A stretch of 64,000 bases of DNA from a virus, in IMG/VR virus record IMGVR_UViG_3300032893_000027, positions 1 to 64,000 of that record; one strand, written 5' to 3'. Position 1 is the first letter of the stretch. Each line of letters begins with the position of its first letter. The position numbers and the translations under genes are program-made. Shown one piece after another: positions 7,201 to 14,718 of the stretch. The notes beneath the pieces were generated by a model, which saw nothing but the letters and a program-made list of their open reading frames with translations, had not been told where the DNA came from and searched no databases.

Positions 7201-7290
7201 TGGATTATCACCGAGATATTGCCCGCGCCGCCATTGAGGCCATCAATGAGGATCGGATCATCCTTCGGCGCAAATGGACATCCGTAACTT
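7200..7290 (+). pseudogene. Degenerate array module (block B remnant)
   Basis: An ATG overlapping the previous stop opens a frame with IARAAIEAINEDR, the block B signature. After that it loses resemblance and runs in the wrong frame through the next two genes. The expected WQPIETAP core and PEPPK end are missing. It reads as a module cut short by deletion. Confidence 0.4.
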
Positions 7291-7345
7291 CACCATCGAG
7301 AAACGCAACAAGGGGCCTAAGACCAAGAAGAAGGGAGGCAAATAA
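7274..7345 (+). CDS. Basic mini-protein, 23 residues
   Basis: ATG at 7274 opens a very basic peptide (MDIRNFTIEKR, then a Lys-rich KTKKKGGK end). Its TAA shares a base with the next ATG (TAATG). The tight coupling and clean composition suggest a real tiny gene, but length alone cannot prove it. Confidence 0.4.
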   Translation: MDIRNFTIEKRNKGPKTKKKGGK

Positions 7346-7650
7346 TGCCCGACATTTTGGAACAGCTAGACCGCGCATGGACCGAGGATTTCAAGGCCAA
7401 TCTGATGCACTTTTGCGACTTAGCCGCGCAGGAAATCCGTCGGACGAGAGCCGAAATTTTGCGCCTTGAAGAAGACCTCGACCGCATGGGCGAAATTTTG
7501 CACGCGACCGAGGCCGAGCGCGACCGACTCCGCGCCAAGCTGGCCCTGCGCGCCGAGCGCGACCCGCCCCCATCGACCGACGCCCCGCTAACAATGAGCC
7601 AACAAGATATTTCGGCGGCGCTTCGCCAGACACAGAGCGAGGAAAGATGA
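7345..7650 (+). CDS. Coiled-coil protein, 101 residues
   Basis: The centre (about residues 30-75) is an uninterrupted heptad-like helix rich in Arg, Glu and Leu (EIRRTRAEILRLEEDLDRM). The C-terminus is Pro/Ser-rich and then polar. It is embedded in the DUF551 array and linked to both neighbours by TAATG or ATGA overlaps. No family is recognised. Confidence 0.65.
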   Translation: MPDILEQLDRAWTEDFKANLMHFCDLAAQEIRRTRAEILRLEEDLDRMGEILHATEAERDRLRAKLALRAERDPPPSTDAPLTMSQQDISAALRQTQSEER

Positions 7651-7850
7651 GCGACGGCTGGCAACCGATAGAGACGGCGCCGAAGATTGAAGGTTATCGC
7701 ATTCTAGTTGCGCGCCCTTGTGCCACGATTGGAGCAAATATGGTGGGCGAGGATTATTGGACCGACAGGCTGCAAGGCGGATGCTGGGCTAAATCAACGC
7801 CAATGGCCCAGCCAACTCACTGGATGCCACTACCGGAGCCGCCGAAATGA
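7647..7850 (+). CDS. Array gene 5: DUF551 protein without block A
   Basis: This is a minimal DUF551 unit of 67 residues. It begins directly with SDGWQPIETAP and ends with THWMPLPEPPK, with an aromatic, glycine-rich centre. It shares block C DNA with the gene at 6697. The stop overlaps the next start. Confidence 0.75.
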   Translation: MSDGWQPIETAPKIEGYRILVARPCATIGANMVGEDYWTDRLQGGCWAKSTPMAQPTHWMPLPEPPK

Positions 7851-8149
7851 ACGATGCCGTGAGACTTCTGCGTCTGGCCTGTCAGCGCATGTTCGATGGC
7901 GAGGAAAGAGAACAGATCCGCGCCTTTCTCCATGGTTATGACCGCGAGGCCGCCCCACAGCTTGGCTGGCAATCGATTGAGACAGCGCCGGAAAAAGAAA
8001 TGTTTATCTATTTTCAAAAGCGCGAAGGCCATCGCATGGTTGGTCTGGCCTATCGCGCTAAGGACGGGGGTTGGCGTGACAGTGAAGGAAATTGGAGCGA
8101 GTGCTTAAACCCGACCCACTGGATGCCACTACCGGAACCACCGAAATGA
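7847..8149 (+). CDS. Array gene 6: DUF551 protein with a different head
   Basis: The 100-residue protein has its own N-terminus (MNDAVRLLRLACQRM), then a diverged WQSIETAP block and the closing THWMPLPEPPK. The centre carries an aromatic motif seen in other DUF551 proteins (AYRAKDGGWRDSEGNW). Confidence 0.75.
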   Translation: MNDAVRLLRLACQRMFDGEEREQIRAFLHGYDREAAPQLGWQSIETAPEKEMFIYFQKREGHRMVGLAYRAKDGGWRDSEGNWSECLNPTHWMPLPEPPK

Positions 8150-8376
8150 CCGATGAACTCACCGAGCGCGTGGCGCGGGCGATCCACAGATGCCGGAACG
8201 ATGACAGCCTAAAATTTGAGGATTTGCACAAACTTAGCCAAGAAGCGTTCCGAAATGAAGCCCGCGCCGCCATTGAGGCATACGAGGCCGCCCCACAGCC
8301 CGCGCCTGCTGTTGAGCGTTGGCTGGCTGATCCAGATGTAAAGGAAGCTCTCCACCGTGATCCCCAAAAACCATAA
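8146..8376 (+). CDS. Array gene 7: block A/B protein, 76 residues
   Basis: The head TDELTERVARAIH and an ARAAIEA block are followed by an Ala/Pro-rich linker and a short acidic end. The DUF551 core is absent. It closes the array and overlaps the next gene, which starts at a GTG inside its last codons. Confidence 0.7.
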   Translation: MTDELTERVARAIHRCRNDDSLKFEDLHKLSQEAFRNEARAAIEAYEAAPQPAPAVERWLADPDVKEALHRDPQKP

Positions 8377-9094
8377 TAATCCTCCAGAGATTCTGGAACT
8401 GGCAAGGGAGGTCACTCGCAATATCAGCGAGTGGTTTGCCGAGAACATTGGCGTTAGCAATGCGGATCAAGCCAAACAAGCCAAGCTTCAGATTGACAGA
8501 GCTAAGCTCTGCTTGAAAGATCTGGAAGATGAACGTGATGGTAAAGTAAGACCTCTCAATGAGAAGGTGCTGGCCATCAATGCTGACTATCGGGCGGTAA
8601 AGCGTCCGCTGGACACATTGTTGGGAGCCATGCTGTCTGATCTTAACAATTTCGTGAAGGCGGAGGAACAAAGACGTATTGATGCCGCAATTGAGGCGCA
8701 AAGGATTGCTGACGAGGCAGAACAAAAAGCCCGTGAGGCGGAACGAATCGAGAGGGAACTGCTTAGTAATGCCGCTCAGGGTGAGGTTGGGATTGATATT
8801 GCGGCAACAACTCTGGAGGCAGACCGTGCCTTTGCTGAGTTCGAAAAGGCTAAGCGGTCCGCAATCCGGGCTGAGGAAGGGCAAACGGTCATTATTCGGG
8901 GAGGGCTGGGGAAAGGGATCGGTCTCAGGGAAAAGGAGGTCTTGACCGTTGATGATCCCCTTGCGGCCATCACGGAAATGGGATTAACCGATAACGTTCA
9001 GCAGGCCATTATCACAGCGGCAAGAGCATACCGCAGGCTTAATAAGCGCCTTCCAAGTGGTATTTCAGCAACAATCGAAAGACGGGTTCAATGA
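8357..9094 (+). CDS. Coiled-coil phage protein next to SSB
   Basis: The 245-residue protein has a long helical, Ala/Glu/Arg-rich middle (about residues 95-140) and a compact C-terminal domain with DDPLAAITEMG and AYRRLNKRLPSG. I do not recognise the name. Proteins of this layout often precede single-strand annealing or SSB genes in phages, which fits the SSB that follows with a 4-bp overlap. The start is GTG at 8357. Confidence 0.65.
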   Translation: MIPKNHNNPPEILELAREVTRNISEWFAENIGVSNADQAKQAKLQIDRAKLCLKDLEDERDGKVRPLNEKVLAINADYRAVKRPLDTLLGAMLSDLNNFVKAEEQRRIDAAIEAQRIADEAEQKAREAERIERELLSNAAQGEVGIDIAATTLEADRAFAEFEKAKRSAIRAEEGQTVIIRGGLGKGIGLREKEVLTVDDPLAAITEMGLTDNVQQAIITAARAYRRLNKRLPSGISATIERRVQ

Positions 9095-9612
9095 GCGAAT
9101 CAATTACAGTTGAAAGGGTTTATCAGCCCCGCGAAGGCAAGAAGTATGGGTCGGTCAAGGATACCACCGGCAAGTTCTGGGATGTGTGGTATCAGAGCCT
9201 TCCGGACTTTACGGCTGGCGGTACCTATATCATCAATGAGGCTGCCTCTCGGGAGTATGATGGTAAGACCTATTGGACCATTAAGAAGTATCAAAAGGTT
9301 GTGAGTTCCAGCGCCCCCAAGACTAATGGGGCAGCGGCTCCATCACATACATTTGATGACAATACCCGGCGAATGGACATATTCATCTGCGGGGCAATGA
9401 ATAGTATCTTATCGAATCCGAACACGTCCACAGGTCCACTGGACTTGCGGCTTATGGACATTGTGGAGTTGCTTCAAACCTTTAAGCAGGCGTGGCTGGC
9501 TGTCTTTGGCCCCGCGCCGATCCCGGTCAAGAAGCCCGATCTGATCTCAACGACGACTGCTCCACCTCCTCAACACAATGAGGACATGAATGATGACCGG
9601 ATACCCTTCTAG
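9091..9612 (+). CDS. ssb: Single-stranded DNA-binding protein
   Basis: The N-terminal part is a beta-rich fold compatible with an OB-fold (KKYGSVKDTTGKFWDVW, then KTYWTIKKYQKV). A disordered Pro/Thr linker leads to the acidic tip MNDDRIPF, which matches the C-terminal peptide by which bacterial SSBs bind partner proteins. It coats single-stranded DNA at the replication fork. The helical segment at residues 90-135 is not part of a standard SSB. The identity rests mainly on the tail and context. Confidence 0.75.
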   Translation: MSESITVERVYQPREGKKYGSVKDTTGKFWDVWYQSLPDFTAGGTYIINEAASREYDGKTYWTIKKYQKVVSSSAPKTNGAAAPSHTFDDNTRRMDIFICGAMNSILSNPNTSTGPLDLRLMDIVELLQTFKQAWLAVFGPAPIPVKKPDLISTTTAPPPQHNEDMNDDRIPF

Positions 9613-9919
9613 GCCGTGGTCTGATGTTTTTGAAGAAGTTGGAAGCGATTGGGCGGATAAAGAGGCCGCCGCCCAATTGCTAGAAAATTGCCGCTCCGCT
9701 GTCATGGCGGAATGGTGTGCCGATCAGGGCGACATTCCGGTCAATAAAGCGGAACAGAAGGTCAAGGCATCGCCGGAGTGGAGAGATTATAATGAGAGAA
9801 TGGTCGAGGCGAGGCGCTTGGCTAATCGTGCCAAAATCAAAATGGAGAGCGTCAAGATGCGGTCCATGGAACAGCACGCTAAGGAGGCTAACTATCGTGC
9901 TGAAAGCCGTCTAGCATGA
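9590..9919 (+). CDS. Conserved small phage protein, 109 residues
   Basis: It begins inside the end of the SSB gene in another frame. Two in-frame ATGs are adjacent (9590 and 9593). The protein is helical, with AEWCADQGDIPVNKAEQKVKAS in the middle and a charged repeat-like end. I have a sense of this pattern beside phage recombination genes but cannot name it. Confidence 0.65.
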   Translation: MMTGYPSRPWSDVFEEVGSDWADKEAAAQLLENCRSAVMAEWCADQGDIPVNKAEQKVKASPEWRDYNERMVEARRLANRAKIKMESVKMRSMEQHAKEANYRAESRLA

Positions 9920-10212
9920 GTGAGACCCGCTGTCCCTATTGTAAGGGTGAAATTGCCCCCGGCTCTGAACTTATGTTCAAGCTGACGACGCGGCAGTTTA
10001 GGGTTTACAACGCTGTCATTAACAGCGGCCCAGAGGGGATTTCAGTCGAGGAACTTATCAAAGAGTGTTTACCGGGGAAGTCCAAGACCACTATCAGGAC
10101 TTGCGTCAAGGCGGTGAACGACCGAATCGGGCCGCTGGTTATTAGGTCAAGAGGAGGTCGATATCATTTGGGACGAGCACATTCGGAGGGCGAGAATGAG
10201 GGTGACGGGTGA
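9916..10212 (+). CDS. Zinc-ribbon winged-helix protein
   Basis: A short N-terminal CPYCKG motif is followed by a winged-helix-like domain (FKLTTRQFRVYNAVI, ISVEELIKECL, a recognition-like helix, then GRYHLGR). Only one CxxC is present, so the zinc site would need a second chain. It may be a small transcription regulator. It overlaps neighbours on both sides. Confidence 0.6.
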   Translation: MSETRCPYCKGEIAPGSELMFKLTTRQFRVYNAVINSGPEGISVEELIKECLPGKSKTTIRTCVKAVNDRIGPLVIRSRGGRYHLGRAHSEGENEGDG

Positions 10213-10303
10213 TATAGCCGAAATGCTGGCGTGGATCTATGCTATCATAGCTTTGGGTTTTTTAGCCTATGTGGTCACTGGAATATATAACTGGAACTGG
10301 TAG
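10196..10303 (+). CDS. Single-span membrane peptide, 35 residues
   Basis: A GGAGG site precedes the ATG at 10196 inside the end of the previous gene. The peptide is one hydrophobic segment (AWIYAIIALGFLAYVV) ending in YNWNW. The strong ribosome site supports translation. Its role is unknown. Confidence 0.55.
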   Translation: MRVTGDIAEMLAWIYAIIALGFLAYVVTGIYNWNW

Positions 10304-10311
10304 ACAGATGA

Positions 10312-10701
10312 ATGGCCTTTCAGTACTATTGGGACAACGGCTTGTCATCTAGCCATCACATTGATACTGAAGGTCTTTTAGACATGGGGAACCCTGCTAA
10401 CCTGCAAAAGCTAGTTCAGCGAGTTCAACGCGGTAATGGTCTGCTCGATAAGGCAACCGGCCATAGTGACAAGGCGGATGCCGTCATGAACAACTTCGAG
10501 CAAACCTTGGGTAGATTCGAGGCCCATTTCGGGACTATTGAGGAGCATGACAAGCAATTGTCGGCGATCCTCACTGAAATGGGGGGTAATGGAGGTCCCG
10601 CGCTGTCGGACATGTTTCAATCTAGTTCGGCGGTCGCATCAACTGCTACACCCGTGACAGGGCCGATAGAGCCTTCCACTGGCGATCCTAAGAAGCTTTA
10701 A
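10312..10701 (+). CDS. Hypothetical protein, 129 residues
   Basis: No family is recognised. The N-terminus is aromatic (AFQYYWDNG), the middle is a helix with spaced Glu, His and Phe (NNFEQTLGRFEAHFG), and the C-terminus is Ser/Thr/Pro-rich. An earlier ATG at 10308 is in another frame and gives no longer protein. Confidence 0.55.
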   Translation: MAFQYYWDNGLSSSHHIDTEGLLDMGNPANLQKLVQRVQRGNGLLDKATGHSDKADAVMNNFEQTLGRFEAHFGTIEEHDKQLSAILTEMGGNGGPALSDMFQSSSAVASTATPVTGPIEPSTGDPKKL

Positions 10702-10718
10702 CCAACTCGGAGATCCTT

Positions 10719-11144
10719 ATGTTCGTAGAATCTGGTTCCAAGCCGGAACGTGATATTCTATCACTCGACAGTCTGATTAGCTGGCTAGAGACGAAGCCGA
10801 GGGGTGGGACTTACAATTATCAATTGCCTTGTGGCTGCCTCCTTGCCCAGTATTTCCAAGAAATGACTGGTTGTAAGCATATGGGCGTGACGTGCGTTTC
10901 ATATGGCCCTATGAAGATTAACAGATGGATTGACGACGTGCCGGGCTCAATCAGGGGCGATCTTCCAGATGGTTGGGATCGGGTTGCAAGATCATACAAC
11001 GCAAACGACAAAGGTAATTGGACCTATGGCATGGCCCTACAGCGTGCCATGGCCCTTAGGGCTGAGATTGAGAAGCGAACTTCCGCGCCAAAGCCACTAT
11101 CAGCGGGTCGCCTCTTAGAGCGGCTTTTTTCCCTAGTAGCCTGA
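10719..11144 (+). CDS. Hypothetical protein overlapping the late operon end
   Basis: The 141-residue protein contains a CGC and a separate C, H-rich patch (LPCGCLLAQYF, GCKHMGV) and a WDRVAR motif. It is the last gene of the rightward early block. Its final 89 bp overlap, on the other strand, the end of the 1220-residue virion protein gene. No function is suggested by the sequence. Confidence 0.6.
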   Translation: MFVESGSKPERDILSLDSLISWLETKPRGGTYNYQLPCGCLLAQYFQEMTGCKHMGVTCVSYGPMKINRWIDDVPGSIRGDLPDGWDRVARSYNANDKGNWTYGMALQRAMALRAEIEKRTSAPKPLSAGRLLERLFSLVA

Positions 11145-14100
11145 CATAATGGTTAAACTCGTCCCTGTTCATCTCTTTGAACAGGGACTTCTTATCGTTG
11201 TCATCGAGTCTCTGGAACATGGAATCCATGCCCTTGCCGGGTTCCATCTTCTTGATCTGGTCGGTCTTGACGCCTAGTTCCCGAAGCTTGATGGCAGCCT
11301 TCTTCATACCCTCGTCATCGTGACGCTGCTTGGCGGCCATGTAGTCGGTTCGGGCATCAAACTTCTCTTGCCACTTAGCACCTGTCTCGAATGGCTTCTC
11401 AGAGGCAGCGACATGGTGGGCAAAGAGGTATTGAATCCGGTTCTCCATTGGAGACTTGGAGACATAACCCGGTGCTGGTCCAAAGCCCAACAGAGGCATG
11501 TAGACGTCTTGGTCGGTGATCTGCTTGGGAATATCGGTGGGACCATAGGGCTTGCCGCTCAGTTGCAAAGCACGCCGTGCCCCAACCACGGATATAGGAT
11601 AAGCCTGATCTCCGATCAGGTGTTTCCCTAACTGATAGGCTTGCTTATAGCCCGGAGCGGTTTCGTCAAACAGCTTGTTCCCGAAATAGTCCCGGTTATG
11701 GATCATTTCGGAAATGGGCTGAAACATCAGCTTGTTCCAGAACATCTCGCTGAGGCCAAACAGGGCGTTCTGTTGCTCCTGAATGTGCTTCATCGCCATG
11801 GGAACTTCGCGGGTATAGAAGGCGTTCGTTACCCGGCGAGGAGATCCGTCAGGGTTCAGACCGCCGATCCGAGGGAAGACATAATCCATGCCTTCCGCGT
11901 TCTCTCCGGTGAATGCCTTGTTGATTGCGGCATTAATGGCGAAGGCGCTCAAGGCATAGACGAACATATTCGTGGTCTTGTTCGTGACTTCACGAACAAG
12001 CTTCTGAGTTGGATTAGGATTGTCCATCAAGCGCCGAGCAATCGGTGCAAAGGTTCCACCCCCGAACTCCCGCATAAAACCGAGGTTCCATCCCAATGAT
12101 AAAAAAGATCCTATGGCGGCGTCCTTTAAGGTCCGGTTCCAGAAAAGCCCTCCGTAGAACATTTCTCCGAAACGATTATCTATTTGTTTACCTAAAGCCC
12201 GCAGGGCGACCCGCCTATTGGTGTCATCTTGTATCAAGTCCGGGCGCCGTCTTAGGAGGGCCGCCGCTTCCCTCTCGGCGGCGGCCATTTTCAGATTAGG
12301 AATCCAATGGTCAAACAGAGCATGCTGAAGTATTCCAACGCTACGAAAAATAGCACCGGCTGCTCCCGGTATAGCCTTGATATAGTTGTTATTAGCGATG
12401 GCATTGGTGAAGTCCCCCTTACCCCTGTGACGGAGTTCCTCTGATAGCTGGGCGCTGAGCCCCATTTCGTTGATGAGCTTAAGCCGGGCCTCGCCCTGCT
12501 TGGTCCGAGCTTCCCGAGGGGTTAGCCACTGATTGCGGATATCCTTGCCTCGATAGCCAGTGCCCACTGGAAGGGCCAGAAACGGGTCCATAACGCTTTG
12601 AAACACAGCCTCAGGTACAGCCGCGAAGCGACGAGCCAAGCCTTGCTGGCCCTTCCCAAAGGTTTCCCCGAGGGCACGGCTGAGGTTATTGACCTGAGCA
12701 ATGTGCATGACGTGGACAGGGTGGAACAAGGATAGGCCGAGCTTGAGAGGAACCCAGAGGTTCTTCAGCTTCATCCACCCCCTAAAGCCATCTCCAATCG
12801 CGTCAGTCCGGGACCAAAGACCTTTGGCCTCGACGCCGTTTTTCCAGATATCGGCAGCGTCCGGGGCAATCAGCCATTTCTCGCTATTAGGGGCCTTGAC
12901 CTCTTGCCAAGCATGGGTACCACCGACAAGGCTTGGCCGAGTCAGATAGGGCGCGGCCTTCTCGACAGGGGTGGCAACGCCAAGCTCCTGCATGTCTTGC
13001 AATAACTTGACCTTATTGGCCATATCATCGCCCGACATGAGACGATGGTTCACGAAGTCCATCAGGTTGTTAAACCGAGGCTCCAGTCCATTCGCCAATC
13101 CTAGTTGAATGGCGTCGTAAGTACGAGACTTCTGGAACCATTCCGGTCCCATCGTTTTAATCATATTATCGGTCGAGAAGATATTCTTGGCCCGATCCTC
13201 ATCCTTCCAAGCATGCGGAAAGTAATCAGAGAAATACGACGCCTTTGAGCCGAACTTCTTTTCGTATTCGTAGTTATTGTCTAGCCACTTGCGAATGTCA
13301 CTTCGCATCTGGTCAATCCAAGGACCATGCTTGGCCACCAAGTCTTGGGGTGTGTGCTGGCCGGTTTCGGCCGCATCAATGATCCGCAATTGGTCTGTAT
13401 CGAATGGAAGCTTGTTGAGCTTCTTCCACCATTGATAGCCTTGACGCTGAATGGCGTCACGATCTCTGGCCCGCTCAGAGACATACTTGGCTACCGCAAT
13501 ATCGGTTCGTGCCGCGCCTTCGGAGCGCTGCTCAGGAGCAATGTTCTGAAGGAACCATTCCTTAATTCGGCCGCCTTTTGGTGGCATAGGCGGAGGTGCC
13601 ATCGCCAAGAAGCTTTCCTCACGGAACTTCTCACGCTGGGTCCTCGCCTGTTCCTCCAAGGTTGCCTTCTTGGTTGGATCTGGTTCAGCCTCAGCCTGCT
13701 GTTCCAGCAGTTCAGCTTGTTGCTGATGCTGCTGAGCCCGTTGCGGAGCCAGATGAGTATCGACCTCATGTGCTGCCATCTCAGCCAGATCGTCCGCTCT
13801 GGACCGCTTCCGCATCACTTCTGCTGGACTCAGGTTCGGGTCCAATGCGTCCTGCCGAAGCTGATGGGCTTCAGCAAGTTTTGAATTCACGCTGGATTGA
13901 ACTTCGGCCGAGGTCGGCTTAGGTGTGGCTTGGGCCTCAGGTTCACCCCGGAGAACCATATGACCCACAGCAGGTACAGCCGTACCAACAGCCCCCTGTG
14001 CATAAGCCTGACCAAGACCTTCCGTAACCGGCTTTTCGTCAATTACATTCTTGGTCGCTTGCTCGGCCATACCAATGCCGGGCTGAACGCCGAAGGCTTG

Positions 14101-14718
14101 AAAAGCCAGATTCTTCAATGGTCCCTTAAAAAAGCGAAGAGGATAAGCACCCCATGACGCCCCGGAAAACGCGCCGGAAGCTGCCGTCTCCTCCACCGCT
14201 TTATCCCATGCCTTATTTGGGTCGGAAGGATTGGCTTTTAACTGCCGGGCGAAGGCTGGTCCGATTGTTTGAAACGCTGCCCCGGCCGCTGCTCCGCCTA
14301 TTCCGCCAATGGCCGTCCCAAGACCCGGCTCAACCAAAGAACCACCCCACCCACCCGCGATTCCCCCAGCAATAGTAGGACTCGATGCACCAGTCTGATA
14401 CGCCAGCTTCGGCAATCCCCGACCAAAGGGCTCCAGCACATCCCGCCACTCGAAAGGAGTTGCTTCTGGCTGTTCTTCGGTTTTTGCTTCTGTTGGGCGT
14501 TGTCCTTTCAGTACTTCTGCTGACTGACCGCTCTCAACAGCCGACTGTTTTAATCCATGCCATAGAGCGTCAAGCGGTCCCGGCATTGGCGCCGTCGTGT
14601 CAGGAGCCTCAGTCTTTACCGCAGCATTGGGACTGCCTGTAGGTTCATTCCAAACGATGTTGCTCTGAGGGGCTTGGGCCGGTTTCGGGTCGTCCCAAAC
14701 GATATCGTTGACACCCAT
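11056..14718 (-). CDS. Very large internal or ejection-type virion protein
   Basis: This 1220-residue protein is the last gene of the leftward virion operon. The N-terminus repeats an IVW-D/N-D/E-P motif and is Pro-rich. Residues about 113-150 form a glycine-zipper stretch (AGGIAGGWGGS, IGGIGGAAAGAAF) of the kind that inserts into membranes. Next come a Gln-rich coiled coil and a long helical body. Size, position and glycine zipper fit a protein ejected with DNA, like T7 gp16 or P22 gp16. Large phage polyvalent proteins look similar. I see no clear lysozyme or protease motif. Its 3' end overlaps the convergent early gene. Confidence 0.7.
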   Translation of the reverse strand: MGVNDIVWDDPKPAQAPQSNIVWNEPTGSPNAAVKTEAPDTTAPMPGPLDALWHGLKQSAVESGQSAEVLKGQRPTEAKTEEQPEATPFEWRDVLEPFGRGLPKLAYQTGASSPTIAGGIAGGWGGSLVEPGLGTAIGGIGGAAAGAAFQTIGPAFARQLKANPSDPNKAWDKAVEETAASGAFSGASWGAYPLRFFKGPLKNLAFQAFGVQPGIGMAEQATKNVIDEKPVTEGLGQAYAQGAVGTAVPAVGHMVLRGEPEAQATPKPTSAEVQSSVNSKLAEAHQLRQDALDPNLSPAEVMRKRSRADDLAEMAAHEVDTHLAPQRAQQHQQQAELLEQQAEAEPDPTKKATLEEQARTQREKFREESFLAMAPPPMPPKGGRIKEWFLQNIAPEQRSEGAARTDIAVAKYVSERARDRDAIQRQGYQWWKKLNKLPFDTDQLRIIDAAETGQHTPQDLVAKHGPWIDQMRSDIRKWLDNNYEYEKKFGSKASYFSDYFPHAWKDEDRAKNIFSTDNMIKTMGPEWFQKSRTYDAIQLGLANGLEPRFNNLMDFVNHRLMSGDDMANKVKLLQDMQELGVATPVEKAAPYLTRPSLVGGTHAWQEVKAPNSEKWLIAPDAADIWKNGVEAKGLWSRTDAIGDGFRGWMKLKNLWVPLKLGLSLFHPVHVMHIAQVNNLSRALGETFGKGQQGLARRFAAVPEAVFQSVMDPFLALPVGTGYRGKDIRNQWLTPREARTKQGEARLKLINEMGLSAQLSEELRHRGKGDFTNAIANNNYIKAIPGAAGAIFRSVGILQHALFDHWIPNLKMAAAEREAAALLRRRPDLIQDDTNRRVALRALGKQIDNRFGEMFYGGLFWNRTLKDAAIGSFLSLGWNLGFMREFGGGTFAPIARRLMDNPNPTQKLVREVTNKTTNMFVYALSAFAINAAINKAFTGENAEGMDYVFPRIGGLNPDGSPRRVTNAFYTREVPMAMKHIQEQQNALFGLSEMFWNKLMFQPISEMIHNRDYFGNKLFDETAPGYKQAYQLGKHLIGDQAYPISVVGARRALQLSGKPYGPTDIPKQITDQDVYMPLLGFGPAPGYVSKSPMENRIQYLFAHHVAASEKPFETGAKWQEKFDARTDYMAAKQRHDDEGMKKAAIKLRELGVKTDQIKKMEPGKGMDSMFQRLDDNDKKSLFKEMNRDEFNHYVRLLGKKAALRGDPLIVALARKFASQSQP
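11110..11130 (+). terminator. Probable intrinsic terminator inside a convergent overlap
   Basis: GCCTC, a 3-base loop, then GAGCGGC with one bulged base, followed by six T. It ends the rightward early transcript while still inside the coding parts of both convergent genes. Confidence 0.55.

Larger units (their letters stand above)
6458..8376 (+). repeat. Tandem array of shuffled DUF551-type gene modules
   Basis: Four short DNA blocks recur in changing combinations. Block A encodes M-T-D-E/D-L-T-E-R-V-A-R-A-I (6458, 6697, 6978, 7135, 8146). Block B encodes ARAAIEA (about 6569, 6769, 7221, 8260). Block C encodes GWQPIETAP (about 6796, 7656, with a diverged copy near 7970). Block D encodes LPEPPK and runs into the next start (about 6685, 6961, 7831, 8128). 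Nucleotide identity within blocks is high. Gene boundaries coincide with blocks, so recombination between copies can create new open frames. Confidence 0.85.

Noticed and set aside
8234-8884. 216-codon leftward frame under the pre-SSB gene
   Set aside because: Antisense to a coherent coiled-coil gene with operon overlaps on both sides; no ribosome site and no family motif.
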